Assembly (NCBI RefSeq): GCF_006539885.1
Contig: NZ_BJNW01000002.1
Coordinates: 62,001-126,000 of the forward strand
Reading direction: 5' to 3'
Origin: Kocuria varians
GTDB lineage: Bacteria > Actinomycetota > Actinomycetes > Actinomycetales > Micrococcaceae
DNA: 64,000 bases
In this document: piece after piece, positions 25,450 through 33,112 of the stretch
Layout of the letters: each line of letters begins with the position of its first letter
How positions within the stretch are numbered: the first letter of the stretch is position 1
Made by a program: the position numbers and the translations under genes
The notes under the pieces: generated by a model
The model's database searches: none
Seen by the model: only the letters and a program-made list of their open reading frames with translations
Told to the model about the DNA's origin: nothing

Positions 25450-25647
25450 GCAGCCACCGTACGTGCGTCTCCTGCAGAACCCGTCCCAGGGAGGGGCGAG
25501 AATCCGTACGTACATGAGTCACGACGACGCCCGGCGCCGTCTGCCTGCGCCGTACAGGACCTCGCACAGGAAGGAGCGCGCCGGGCACCGTCTCCTCTCG
25601 GGTTCTGCACCGCCTGCCCTCCCCGGGGGCGACGGCGCCTGCCCGGT

Positions 25648-25998
25648 CTATCGGCGAGGGCCCCCGTGGGAATTCTCGCCGGAATGGCGCCGCTCGTGCT
25701 CGGCCTGCCACACGGTGACCACGAAGGACACATTAATCAGTCCGAGCGCGGCCTCGGTCGGGTGACCCACGAAACCGAGCCCCTCGCTGAACTGCACCAC
25801 GAGGCCGAGGACGGCAAGGACTATGGCCACGGGATATCCAACCCTCGCCAGGGGCTTCCTTCCCGGGCGGCGCACCCTCGCGGGCGGCCCCGTGGGCCGG
25901 GTGACGGATTCACCGGTGCTGCCGGTCGGGTGGACCGACGCCGATGCCACCACGACAGCGGGGACGCTCCCCGTGGGGTGGGCGCACACGGGTTCCAT
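25648..25998 (-). CDS. Small hypothetical membrane protein
   Basis: A 116-residue protein. The N-terminal ~45 residues are Pro/Thr/Ser-rich. One clear hydrophobic helix (YPVAIVLAVLGLVVQF, about 55–70) and a weaker second one (AALGLINVSFVVTVWQ) follow, then a His/Arg-rich tail. AAGGAG lies 7 bases before ATG 25998. I do not recognise a family. It borders the AT-rich block. Confidence 0.5.
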   Translation of the reverse strand: MEPVCAHPTGSVPAVVVASASVHPTGSTGESVTRPTGPPARVRRPGRKPLARVGYPVAIVLAVLGLVVQFSEGLGFVGHPTEAALGLINVSFVVTVWQAEHERRHSGENSHGGPRR

Positions 25999-26605
25999 GA
26001 CGCACTCCTTCTTCGGTTCGGGACAACAAAAGCCGTTTTATTTTCCATAACCCGAGTCGATAATTCAAATGTAGTTCACCTCACATTTATGATCATCAAG
26101 CTGTCCATTTAACTGTAAATAGCCAATGGGCCAGAGTTCCAGAATAGCGACAGCGTTATTCTTATTGCCGCACCGCATGAAATGCCTCCGGCCCACGGGT
26201 GGTGCACCACGCGCAGGAGCCGGCAGGGCCCGCCACCTGGCGGGCCACCCCACGCCAGACCGGAGGAGGGGCGGCGATCAAGGTCATCGGCGCGCGAGAT
26301 GTCGCGCGGCACCGGGCGGCGCACAATGACGGGTGTGAGCGCAACCGGAAGGCATCGAGCACCCCACCTCGCAACGGCCCCTCCTCGTCAGATGTGGGCT
26401 GTTATGGCTACAGAATGATCCGTTTCGGAAATGCCGCGGCCAGCTCCGCGGCGCGGGTCCGCGGTGCTTTTTCATACTCCGCTCAGAGCCGTCCGGGAAC
26501 AGGCCACGGCGGCCCCGCATCGTGATCGCAATCACCCTGCTGGCGGCGCGCGCGCTCCACACCGCGACACGTTGCGCACATTTGGCCACACGCGAGTCAC
26601 ATGTG
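25999..26605. other. Non-coding stretch with AT-rich core
   Basis: About 670 bases separate the small membrane protein from the ATP-grasp gene. Bases ~26025–26180 are strikingly AT-rich for this genome, with runs such as TTTTATTTTCCATAA and ACATTTATGATCATC. The rest (26200–26600) is GC-rich and has short open frames without ribosome sites or recognisable products. I see no tRNA, transposase or terminal repeats. The core could be a promoter/binding region, the edge of foreign DNA, or a replication/partition-type site. Confidence 0.4.
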
Positions 26606-26635
26606 TTGCCCCTCACAAACGGCGGGCTGTATAAA
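26606..26635 (+). promoter_or_regulatory. Promoter of the ATP-grasp operon
   Basis: TTGCCC (26606–26611) and TATAAA (26630–26635) are separated by 18 bases and lie about 34 bases before the GTG start of the ATP-grasp gene. The -10 is close to consensus, suggesting good basal expression. Confidence 0.5.
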
Positions 26636-26668
26636 CGGAAGTCACGACGAGGCAGAGGAGTGGTCACC

Positions 26669-28420
26669 GTGGCCGACACCACAGACAGCGCGCACGACCA
26701 GGGGACGTCGGCACAGACCGCGGCGGAGGAGCAGCAGCGGGCGCAGGTCTCGGAGACCATGGCCGCCACGCCGGCCGTCGAGGACCCCGCGGAGCCGAAC
26801 CTGGCCACACCGCCCGTCGAACCGCTGCCCCTTGACGACGAGAACGAGTCGCAGCCAGGCCGCCCTGCCTCCGTGGACGACTCCCCCGAGACCTCCGCGG
26901 GAGGCTACGGCGTGGCCGCCGACGCCAAGTACGTGCCGTTCGACGTCGTCGGCCCCACCCGGCGCGTGCTGCGCAACATGTCCGAGGTGCGCCACTTCTT
27001 CCGCGTCAACGACGTCCCCGTGTTCTTCGTGGGCGCCACCCCGTTCAACCTCCTGGGCCTGGACCGCTGGGTGCGCAACCTCTCCTACATCTCCTACTAC
27101 GACGGCTGGGACGGTGCCCACCCGCGCATCTTCACCCCCAAGGACAAGCCGGCCCGTGAGTTCGAGTCCGGCGAGGACATCAACAACTGGCTGCTGCGCC
27201 ACCACGAGGTCCGCGCGTGCATCGAGTCCCGGACCCCCAACGGCACCCGGCCCAAGATCGCCCTCGTCTTCTTCAACGAGGAGACCGAGGAGATCTGCGA
27301 CGAGCTCGGCTACGACCTGATCCTGCCCAAGGCGGAGCTGCGCGAGAAGCTGGACTCCAAGCTCGTGACCACGCGCCTCGGCAACGAGGTGGGCGTGCCG
27401 TCCGTGCCGAACATCCTGACCACGGTGGAGTCCTGGGAGGACCTGCGCACGCAGTCCAAGGAGAACGGGCTGGGCACGGACCTCGTGGTGCAGACCGCCT
27501 ACGGCGACTCCGGCAAGACCACCTTCTTCATCTCCTCGCAGGAGGACTGGAAGAAGCACGCGGACGAGATCGTGGGCCACGAGGTCAAGGTCATGAAGCG
27601 CATCAACAACGTTCCCGTGGCGGTGGAGGCGGTCCAGACGAGCGCCGGCACCATCGTGGGGCCGTTCATGACGGAGCTGACCGGCTACGCCGAGCTGACC
27701 CCCTACCGCGGCGGCTGGTGCGGCAACGAGACCTTCCCGGACGTCCTGGACGAGGAGACCCGCGCCGTGGCCGGCAGCATGGTCCGCCGCCTGGGCGACC
27801 GCCTCGGCGAGGAGGGCTACAAGGGCTTCTTCGAGGTGGACGTGCTCGTGGACACGGACACCAAGGACGTCTACCTGGGCGAGCTGAACCCGCGCATCTC
27901 CGGCGCCACCGCCATTACGCAGGTCACGGCGGGCGCCTACGCGGACATCCCGCTGTTCCTGTTCCACCTGCTGCAGTACATGGACGTCGAGGTCCAGCTG
28001 GACGTGGACGAGATCAACGAGCGCTGGGCCGAGCTCGCAGCGGTGGACGTGTGGAGCCAGGCGGTCGTCAAGGAGACCTCCCCGGGCGTCGCCCGGATCG
28101 ACAAGGCACCGCGTACCGGGCAGTACTTCGTGAACGCCCACGGCGAGCTGGTCTTCCGCCGCGCGGCGCTAGACTGGCACCAGCTCCAGAACTCGTCGGA
28201 AGTCTTTTTCATGCGGATCTACGGTCCCGGCGAGTTCCGTTGGAAGGGCGCGGATCTGGGCATCATCGTCTCGGTGGGCCGGCTGCAGCGCACCACGCGT
28301 GACGGTCTCGGCCTGAGCATCAAGGCCAAGCACCTGATTGAGTCCTTCCGAAAAATGTACGCCGTGACTCCCCTGGTACGCCCAGCAGGGGCCAAGGGAT
28401 CCGCAGGTTTGAAGGCCTGA
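26669..28420 (+). CDS. ATP-grasp domain protein (carbamoyl-phosphate-synthase/biotin-carboxylase-like ligase)
   Basis: A 583-residue protein. Residues 1–~75 are acidic, Ala/Glu/Pro-rich and probably disordered. Then a pre-ATP-grasp Rossmann-like part (RPKIALVFFNEETEEICDELGYDLI) and an ATP-grasp core follow. LVVQTAYGDSGKTTFFI is the nucleotide-loop region, and FFEVDVLVDTDTKDVYLGELNPRISG carries the Glu...Asn-Pro-Arg Mg-ATP ligands. Such enzymes join a carboxylate, via acyl phosphate, to an amine or other nucleophile. It lacks biotin-carboxylase partners. GAGGAG is 8 bases before GTG 26669. The next two genes overlap or abut, so all three form one operon. Substrate unknown. Confidence 0.8.
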   Translation: MADTTDSAHDQGTSAQTAAEEQQRAQVSETMAATPAVEDPAEPNLATPPVEPLPLDDENESQPGRPASVDDSPETSAGGYGVAADAKYVPFDVVGPTRRVLRNMSEVRHFFRVNDVPVFFVGATPFNLLGLDRWVRNLSYISYYDGWDGAHPRIFTPKDKPAREFESGEDINNWLLRHHEVRACIESRTPNGTRPKIALVFFNEETEEICDELGYDLILPKAELREKLDSKLVTTRLGNEVGVPSVPNILTTVESWEDLRTQSKENGLGTDLVVQTAYGDSGKTTFFISSQEDWKKHADEIVGHEVKVMKRINNVPVAVEAVQTSAGTIVGPFMTELTGYAELTPYRGGWCGNETFPDVLDEETRAVAGSMVRRLGDRLGEEGYKGFFEVDVLVDTDTKDVYLGELNPRISGATAITQVTAGAYADIPLFLFHLLQYMDVEVQLDVDEINERWAELAAVDVWSQAVVKETSPGVARIDKAPRTGQYFVNAHGELVFRRAALDWHQLQNSSEVFFMRIYGPGEFRWKGADLGIIVSVGRLQRTTRDGLGLSIKAKHLIESFRKMYAVTPLVRPAGAKGSAGLKA

Positions 28421-28421
28421 T

Positions 28422-29615
28422 TTGCTGAGCGAAACCAGTAGCTCTCCGGGTGCAGGAGTTACTCTCAACAACTGGCAAACGCCCGAGCAGCTCGCGTGGT
28501 CCTTCCAGCACATGGCCGAGATCCTGCCCACGGCCACCATCTCGCGCGCGGCGGCCCCGACCGCCCCGTTCGAGAGCGCTCCCGCCCCTGTGGAGGAGCT
28601 GCCTCTCGTCACCGTGGACGGCCGCTTTCTCACGGTGCGCGAGGTGATGGACTGGACGTACACGGACGGCTGGGTCGTGGAGCACGACGGCCGCCTGCTC
28701 GCCGAGCACTACCCGGGCGGCATGGCTCCGGGCACCCGTCACCTGCTGATGTCCGTGAGCAAGTCCCTGGTGAGCCTGGTCGCGGGTTCGCTGTGGGGCG
28801 CAGGCCTCCTGCACCCGGACGCCCCCGTGACCGCGTACGTGCCGCAGCTCGCGTACTCCGGCTACGCCGGCGCCACGGTGCGCCAGCTGCTGGACATGCG
28901 CTCGGGTGTGCGGTTCTCCGAGGAGTACACGGACCCGGACGCCGAGGTCCGCCAGCTCGAGGAGGCGATCGGCTGGAAGGCCTGGACGCACCCGGGCCCG
29001 CGCAGCATGTACGAGTTCCTCCTGGGCCTGCAGCAGGTCAGGGAGCACGGGGGACTGTTCGAGTACCGCTCCGCGGAGACGGACGTGCTCGGCTGGATCT
29101 GCGAGGCCGCAGGCGGAGCCCGGATGCCGCAGCTGATGTCGCGCCTGCTGTGGAGCAGGACCGGGGCCGAGGAGGACGCCAACATCGGCGTGGACTCCAC
29201 CGGCACCGGCATGTTCGACGGCGGCATCTCCGCGTCCCTGCGGGACATCGTCCGCGTGGGCCGCGTGGTGCTGGGCGACGGCGTCTCCATGACGGGCGCC
29301 CGCGTGACCCCCGCCGAGTGGATCCACGACACCCTCGTGGGCGCGCCGGACTCCCGGCAGGTCTTTGCGGACTCCCCCACGGACACCCGCATGCCCGGGG
29401 GCATGTACCGCAACCAGTTCTGGATCCCCCGCGAGGGCTCGGACGTGGTGCTCGCCCTGGGCATCCACGGCCAGATGATCTACGTGAACCGCCCCGCCCG
29501 GGTGGTCGCGGCGAAGCTCTCGAGCTGGCCCGTCCCCCAGGACGCCTGGATGCTGCTGAGCACGATCACCGCCTTCGACACGATTGCGGCGGCGGCGCAG
29601 GAAGGCCGCCTGTGA
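28422..29615 (+). CDS. Serine hydrolase of the beta-lactamase/NylB-like (SxxK) family
   Basis: A 397-residue enzyme. The catalytic tetrad SVSK (Ser111, Lys114) and YRS (Tyr215) are at nearly the same positions as Ser112/Lys115/Tyr215 of the 6-aminohexanoate-dimer hydrolase NylB, and the length is close to NylB (392). This group contains amidases, esterases and D-peptidases. There is no signal peptide, so it acts in the cytoplasm, unlike penicillin-binding proteins. The TTG start follows the ATP-grasp stop after one base, so the two are translationally linked. Confidence 0.85.
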   Translation: MLSETSSSPGAGVTLNNWQTPEQLAWSFQHMAEILPTATISRAAAPTAPFESAPAPVEELPLVTVDGRFLTVREVMDWTYTDGWVVEHDGRLLAEHYPGGMAPGTRHLLMSVSKSLVSLVAGSLWGAGLLHPDAPVTAYVPQLAYSGYAGATVRQLLDMRSGVRFSEEYTDPDAEVRQLEEAIGWKAWTHPGPRSMYEFLLGLQQVREHGGLFEYRSAETDVLGWICEAAGGARMPQLMSRLLWSRTGAEEDANIGVDSTGTGMFDGGISASLRDIVRVGRVVLGDGVSMTGARVTPAEWIHDTLVGAPDSRQVFADSPTDTRMPGGMYRNQFWIPREGSDVVLALGIHGQMIYVNRPARVVAAKLSSWPVPQDAWMLLSTITAFDTIAAAAQEGRL

Positions 29616-30487
29616 GTCTGGCGCGCCCCTACGAGGCCGTGCCCGGCAGGCTTCACCGCGTCACCGCCTCCGCCGGCGTGGTGCTCGCCCCGAACCCCGG
29701 CCCCATGACCCTGGACGGGACCAACACCTGGATCCTCTCGGGGCCGGGTGAGGGCCCGGAGCACCCCAACTACGGGTACCACCCGTCCGCGCAGGGCCGC
29801 GGGGAGTGGCCCGGACCGGACGTCGTCGTCGTGGACCCGGGACCGGCGGACGAGGACCACCTGCAGGCGGTCGCCGCGACCGGCACCGTGGTGCTGATCC
29901 TCGTGACGCACCACCACGCGGACCACACGGACGGCATCGACCGGCTCCACGAGATCACGGGTGCTCCCGTGCGCGCCGCCCGCCCGGAGTTCTGCCGGGA
30001 CAGCGGCGAACCGCTGCGGGACGGCGACTCCGTCCTGGCCGCCGGGATCTGCCTCCGCGTGCTGGCCACCCCGGGGCACACCTCCGACTCCGTGTGCCTG
30101 CGCCTGCCCCACGACATCCCGGAGACCGTGCTCACCGGGGACACCGTGCTGGGCCGCGGCACCACCATGATCGACCACCCGGACGGCACCCTCGCGGACT
30201 ACCTGGCCTCCCTCGACCGGCTTTCCCACCGCGCCGGCGCCGTGGGGCTGCCCGCCCACGGGGACCCGCTGCCGGACCTGCGCGAGACCTGTCTGGAGCT
30301 GATCCGCCACCGGCTCGCGCGCCTCGAGGAGGTGCGCGCCGTCGTCGCCGATCTGGGCGCGGGCGCGAGCATCGGGGCCGTCACGGACGTGGTCTACGGG
30401 GACGTCCCCGCCGGGGCCCGGCACGCCGCGGAACGCTCGATCGCCGCCCAGCTGGCCCACCTGCAGAACGGGGCGGGCCGCAGCTGA
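29612..30487 (+). CDS. Metallo-beta-lactamase-fold hydrolase
   Basis: A 291-residue MBL protein resembling the LACTB2/glyoxalase II-like group. The metal motif HHHADH (H100, H102, D104, H105) is intact, followed by ATPGHTSDSVCL and LTGDTVLGRG. A C-terminal winged-helix-like region (LIRHRLARLEEV to RSIAAQLAHL) is present. A ~25-residue insert (residues 44–69) follows the TNTWILSGPG strand. GTG 29612 overlaps the stop of the serine hydrolase gene by 4 bases. Confidence 0.85.
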   Translation: MSLARPYEAVPGRLHRVTASAGVVLAPNPGPMTLDGTNTWILSGPGEGPEHPNYGYHPSAQGRGEWPGPDVVVVDPGPADEDHLQAVAATGTVVLILVTHHHADHTDGIDRLHEITGAPVRAARPEFCRDSGEPLRDGDSVLAAGICLRVLATPGHTSDSVCLRLPHDIPETVLTGDTVLGRGTTMIDHPDGTLADYLASLDRLSHRAGAVGLPAHGDPLPDLRETCLELIRHRLARLEEVRAVVADLGAGASIGAVTDVVYGDVPAGARHAAERSIAAQLAHLQNGAGRS

Positions 30488-30491
30488 GCCG

Positions 30492-31187
30492 TCATGCGGC
30501 GTAGCTCGGCTCCCGCCGCTTGAACCACGCGATCGCCGCGTAGGTGACGGGCATGATCACGACCTCCACGAGGCACTTGTACACGTAGCCCACCAGCACG
30601 TAGTTGAGGAAGCCGGCCCACGAGTCGATGCCGATGATCGGGGCCGCCACCGCGCAGAAGATGACGGTGTCCACGAGCTCCCCCACCATGGTCGAGGAGA
30701 TCAGCCGCGCCCACAGGTGCTTCTCGCTGGTCCGCTCCTTGACCTTGACCATCACGTAGGCGTTGAGCAGCTGCCCCACCAGGTAGCCGAGCAGGGACCC
30801 CGCCACGATGAGCGGGACCGGGCCGAGCACCGCCTCGAACGCCCCCTGGTTCTCGTAGAACGGTGCCGCCGGGAGGATGATCACGAGCCAGAACACGAGC
30901 GAGGAGAACGCCCCGAAGAAGAACGAGGTCAGGATCGCCCGGCGGGCCGCACGGAAGCCGTAGACCTCGGAGACCACGTCCCCCAGCACGTAGGCCAGGG
31001 GGAAGAGGAAGAACCCGCCGTCCGTGATGACCGGCCCGAACTGCACTCCCTTGGTGGCGCCGATGTTGGAGAGCACGAGGATCACGCAGTAGGCGGCCAG
31101 GATGAGGTCGAAGTACGTGCGGGGGCGGCGGGCGAAGGCCACCTGCGGGGCGGCGTCGTCGTGCGGAGGTGTGGCGTGGGCAGACAC
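30492..31187 (-). CDS. Queuosine precursor transporter (VUT/YhhQ family)
   Basis: A 231-residue protein with about six membrane helices. The conserved opening YFDLILAAYCVILVLSNIGATKG, then FFLFPLAYVLGDVVSEVYGF and a middle FCAVAAPIIG...LNYVLVGYVYK block define the VUT family, shown in E. coli to import preQ0/preQ1. In an organism with Tgt (17485–18771) it would supply the base for tRNA modification. AAGGA lies 5 bases before GTG 31187. It ends 4 bases from the convergent MBL gene. Confidence 0.85.
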   Translation of the reverse strand: MSAHATPPHDDAAPQVAFARRPRTYFDLILAAYCVILVLSNIGATKGVQFGPVITDGGFFLFPLAYVLGDVVSEVYGFRAARRAILTSFFFGAFSSLVFWLVIILPAAPFYENQGAFEAVLGPVPLIVAGSLLGYLVGQLLNAYVMVKVKERTSEKHLWARLISSTMVGELVDTVIFCAVAAPIIGIDSWAGFLNYVLVGYVYKCLVEVVIMPVTYAAIAWFKRREPSYAA

Positions 31188-31311
31188 GGGTGTCCTTGGG
31201 GTCGTCGCGTGCGAGGAGGGACGTCGCCTGCCACCCGACGTCGTGCCCAGTGTAGTGGGGGCGGCGCCGCGCGAACTCGCGGGGCGTTTGCGGACGGAGC
31301 ACAATGTGAGC

Positions 31312-32139
31312 ATGAACGAGACACCACGAAACCAGCCGCCCGTCGCCATGACCGTCGCGGGCTCGGAGGCCACCGGCGGCGCCGGCGCCCTCGCGGACAT
31401 CAAGACCTTCACGTCCCTGGGCGTCTTCGGTTCGCTCGCGCTCACGTGCATCGTGGCGTTCGACCCGGAGAACGGCTGGGACCACCGCGTGACCCCGGTG
31501 GACCAGCAGACCCTGGCGAACCAGCTGCAGACGATCACCGCGGCGTTCGACCTGGACGCCGTGAAGATCGGCATGCTCGGCCACCCGGACACCATCCGCA
31601 CGGTCGCCACCGCCATGAAGGAGCTCAAGCCCCGGCACCTGGTGCTGGACCCGGTGCTGATCTGCAAGGGCCAGGAGCCGGGCGCGGCGCTCGACACGGA
31701 CCAGGCGCTGAAGGCGGAGGTGCTGCCGCTGGCCACGTTCGTGACGCCCAACCACTTCGAGTCGCTCTCGCTGTCGGGGATGGACTCCATCGACTCCGTG
31801 GACGATCTCAAGGAGGCCGCGCGCCGCATCCACGACTCCTCCGGCGCCACGGTGCTCGCCAAGGGCGGCGTGCGCCTGGCCGGCCCCGAGGCCGTGGACG
31901 TGTTCTACGACGGCTCCACCCTGGAGGTGCTGAGCGAGCCCAAGGTGAGCGAGGTGCCGGTCTCCGGGGCGGGCTGCTCGCTGGCCGCGGCCATCACGGC
32001 GGAGCTGGCCAAGGGCGCCGCCCCGCTGGACGCCGCCCGGACCGCCAAGAGCTTCGTCACCGCGGGCATCCGGCACCGGCTGAGCTCCCACCTGCCGTTC
32101 GACTCCCTGTGGCAGGGCGGTCTGGCCGCCGAGGCCTGA
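31312..32139 (+). CDS. pdxK: Pyridoxine/pyridoxal/pyridoxamine kinase (ThiD-like PdxK)
   Basis: A 275-residue ribokinase-fold enzyme. AMTVAGSEATGGAGALADIKTF is the N-terminal substrate motif and VSGAGCSLAAAITAELA the anion-hole motif. The Cys in GAGC is the feature of Gram-positive-type PdxK enzymes, which phosphorylate B6 vitamers and sometimes hydroxymethylpyrimidine. It would feed pyridoxal phosphate salvage. No thiamine genes are adjacent, which favours PdxK over ThiD. Confidence 0.8.
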   Translation: MNETPRNQPPVAMTVAGSEATGGAGALADIKTFTSLGVFGSLALTCIVAFDPENGWDHRVTPVDQQTLANQLQTITAAFDLDAVKIGMLGHPDTIRTVATAMKELKPRHLVLDPVLICKGQEPGAALDTDQALKAEVLPLATFVTPNHFESLSLSGMDSIDSVDDLKEAARRIHDSSGATVLAKGGVRLAGPEAVDVFYDGSTLEVLSEPKVSEVPVSGAGCSLAAAITAELAKGAAPLDAARTAKSFVTAGIRHRLSSHLPFDSLWQGGLAAEA

Positions 32140-32177
32140 CAGGACGGCGGCACCGAGGTTACTGAAAGCCTCCCGGG

Positions 32178-32200
32178 AATGCCCTGTTTTGCGGGGCATT
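32178..32200 (+). terminator. Hairpin after pdxK
   Basis: AATGCCC (32178–32184) pairs with GGGCATT (32194–32200). It is located 38 bases after the pdxK stop. Confidence 0.5.
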
Positions 32201-32265
32201 ACCGGTGGGGATGGGGTGGAATGGAGGTCGAACCCACGCCCCGTCGGCAACCCCTCCAGTTTGCT

Positions 32266-32286
32266 GACATTATCGGATAAGGTGTC
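32266..32286. promoter_or_regulatory. Palindromic operator before tetR
   Basis: A perfect core, TTATCGGATAA (32270–32280), flanked by GACA and TGTC arms, ends 4 bases before the TetR start codon. The position suggests autoregulation. Confidence 0.5.
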
Positions 32287-32289
32287 GTC

Positions 32290-32955
32290 ATGCCCCGCAT
32301 CTCAGCCTCCAGCAACGCCGCCCAGCGGGAGCGCACGCAGCGCTCCATCCTCGACGCCTTCGGAGAGCTGCTCTACAGCAACGGGCTGACCGACCTCACC
32401 ATGACCCGCGTGGCCAAGACCGCGGGCGTCGGCCGCACGGCGGTCTACAACTACTTCGCGGACATGGGCGAGCTGCTCGTGGCCTACGCCCTGGACAAGA
32501 CCGAGCGCTTCGTCTCGGACCTCAACCGCGAGCTCGCCTCGGTGGAGAACCCCGTGGACCAGCTGGGCGTGTACATCCGCTTCCAGATCGAAGACCTCAG
32601 CCGTCGCCACCTGCCCCCGGGCCAGGCCATGCGCACCGTGCTCTCCCCGGAGGACTTCGCCAAGCTCGGCAAGCACGTGGGGCAGCTGCAGGCCGTGCTC
32701 TCGGAGATCCTGCAGCGTGCCATGGACGAGGGCTACCTGCCCCACGGGGACACCGAGGAGCTGTCCCAGCTGGTGCACGGCTCCCTGACCTCCACCGCGG
32801 ACCGCAGCAAGACCATGGAGAGCCCGCGCGCGCAGCAAGAGCGCACGCAGGCCACGGTGCGCTTCATCCAGCGCGGCCTGGGTGCCCAGTTCGACGCCGA
32901 GTTCCGCCCCGTGCGCCTGCCCACCCAGCCCCCGGTGCTCAGCGCGGTCTCCTGA
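32290..32955 (+). CDS. TetR-family transcriptional regulator
   Basis: A 221-residue regulator. The HTH is MTRVAKTAGVGRTAVYNYFADMGELL (about residues 38–63). The C-terminal ligand-binding half has no recognisable subfamily. It stands alone between pdxK and an iron-uptake operon. A palindrome overlaps its start region, so self-control is likely, but its targets are not evident. Confidence 0.85.
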   Translation: MPRISASSNAAQRERTQRSILDAFGELLYSNGLTDLTMTRVAKTAGVGRTAVYNYFADMGELLVAYALDKTERFVSDLNRELASVENPVDQLGVYIRFQIEDLSRRHLPPGQAMRTVLSPEDFAKLGKHVGQLQAVLSEILQRAMDEGYLPHGDTEELSQLVHGSLTSTADRSKTMESPRAQQERTQATVRFIQRGLGAQFDAEFRPVRLPTQPPVLSAVS

Positions 32956-33040
32956 CCCCGCTCCCCACCTGCCCTGCGGCTGATTCCACCCCCACCTGCG
33001 ACGGTGGGTATTTTCACCACTCGGTTGTGCGCTATATTCC

Positions 33041-33059
33041 TTAGGTGACCCTAACCGAG
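33041..33059 (+). promoter_or_regulatory. DtxR/IdeR iron box, siderophore uptake operon 1
   Basis: TTAGGTGACCCTAACCGAG matches the consensus TTAGGTTAGCCTAACCTAA at 15 of 19 positions. It lies just after a -10-like TATATT (33033–33038) and 54 bases before the first permease gene. DtxR/IdeR with bound iron would block transcription. Confidence 0.75.
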
Positions 33060-33112
33060 CTGCCGATGCCGCACGTCTGCATCGCGGGCCCAGGCACCGC
33101 CGGGGGAACCCG

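Noticed and set aside
26199-26525. A 108-codon open frame in the gap before the ATP-grasp gene
   Set aside because: No ribosome site, no hydrophobic or domain pattern, and it overlaps frames on both strands. More likely non-coding.
28496-30487. A 663-codon frame apparently fusing sequence before the MBL domain
   Set aside because: The first ~370 codons overlap the serine hydrolase gene in another frame and are Arg/Pro-rich noise. The MBL protein begins at GTG 29612.
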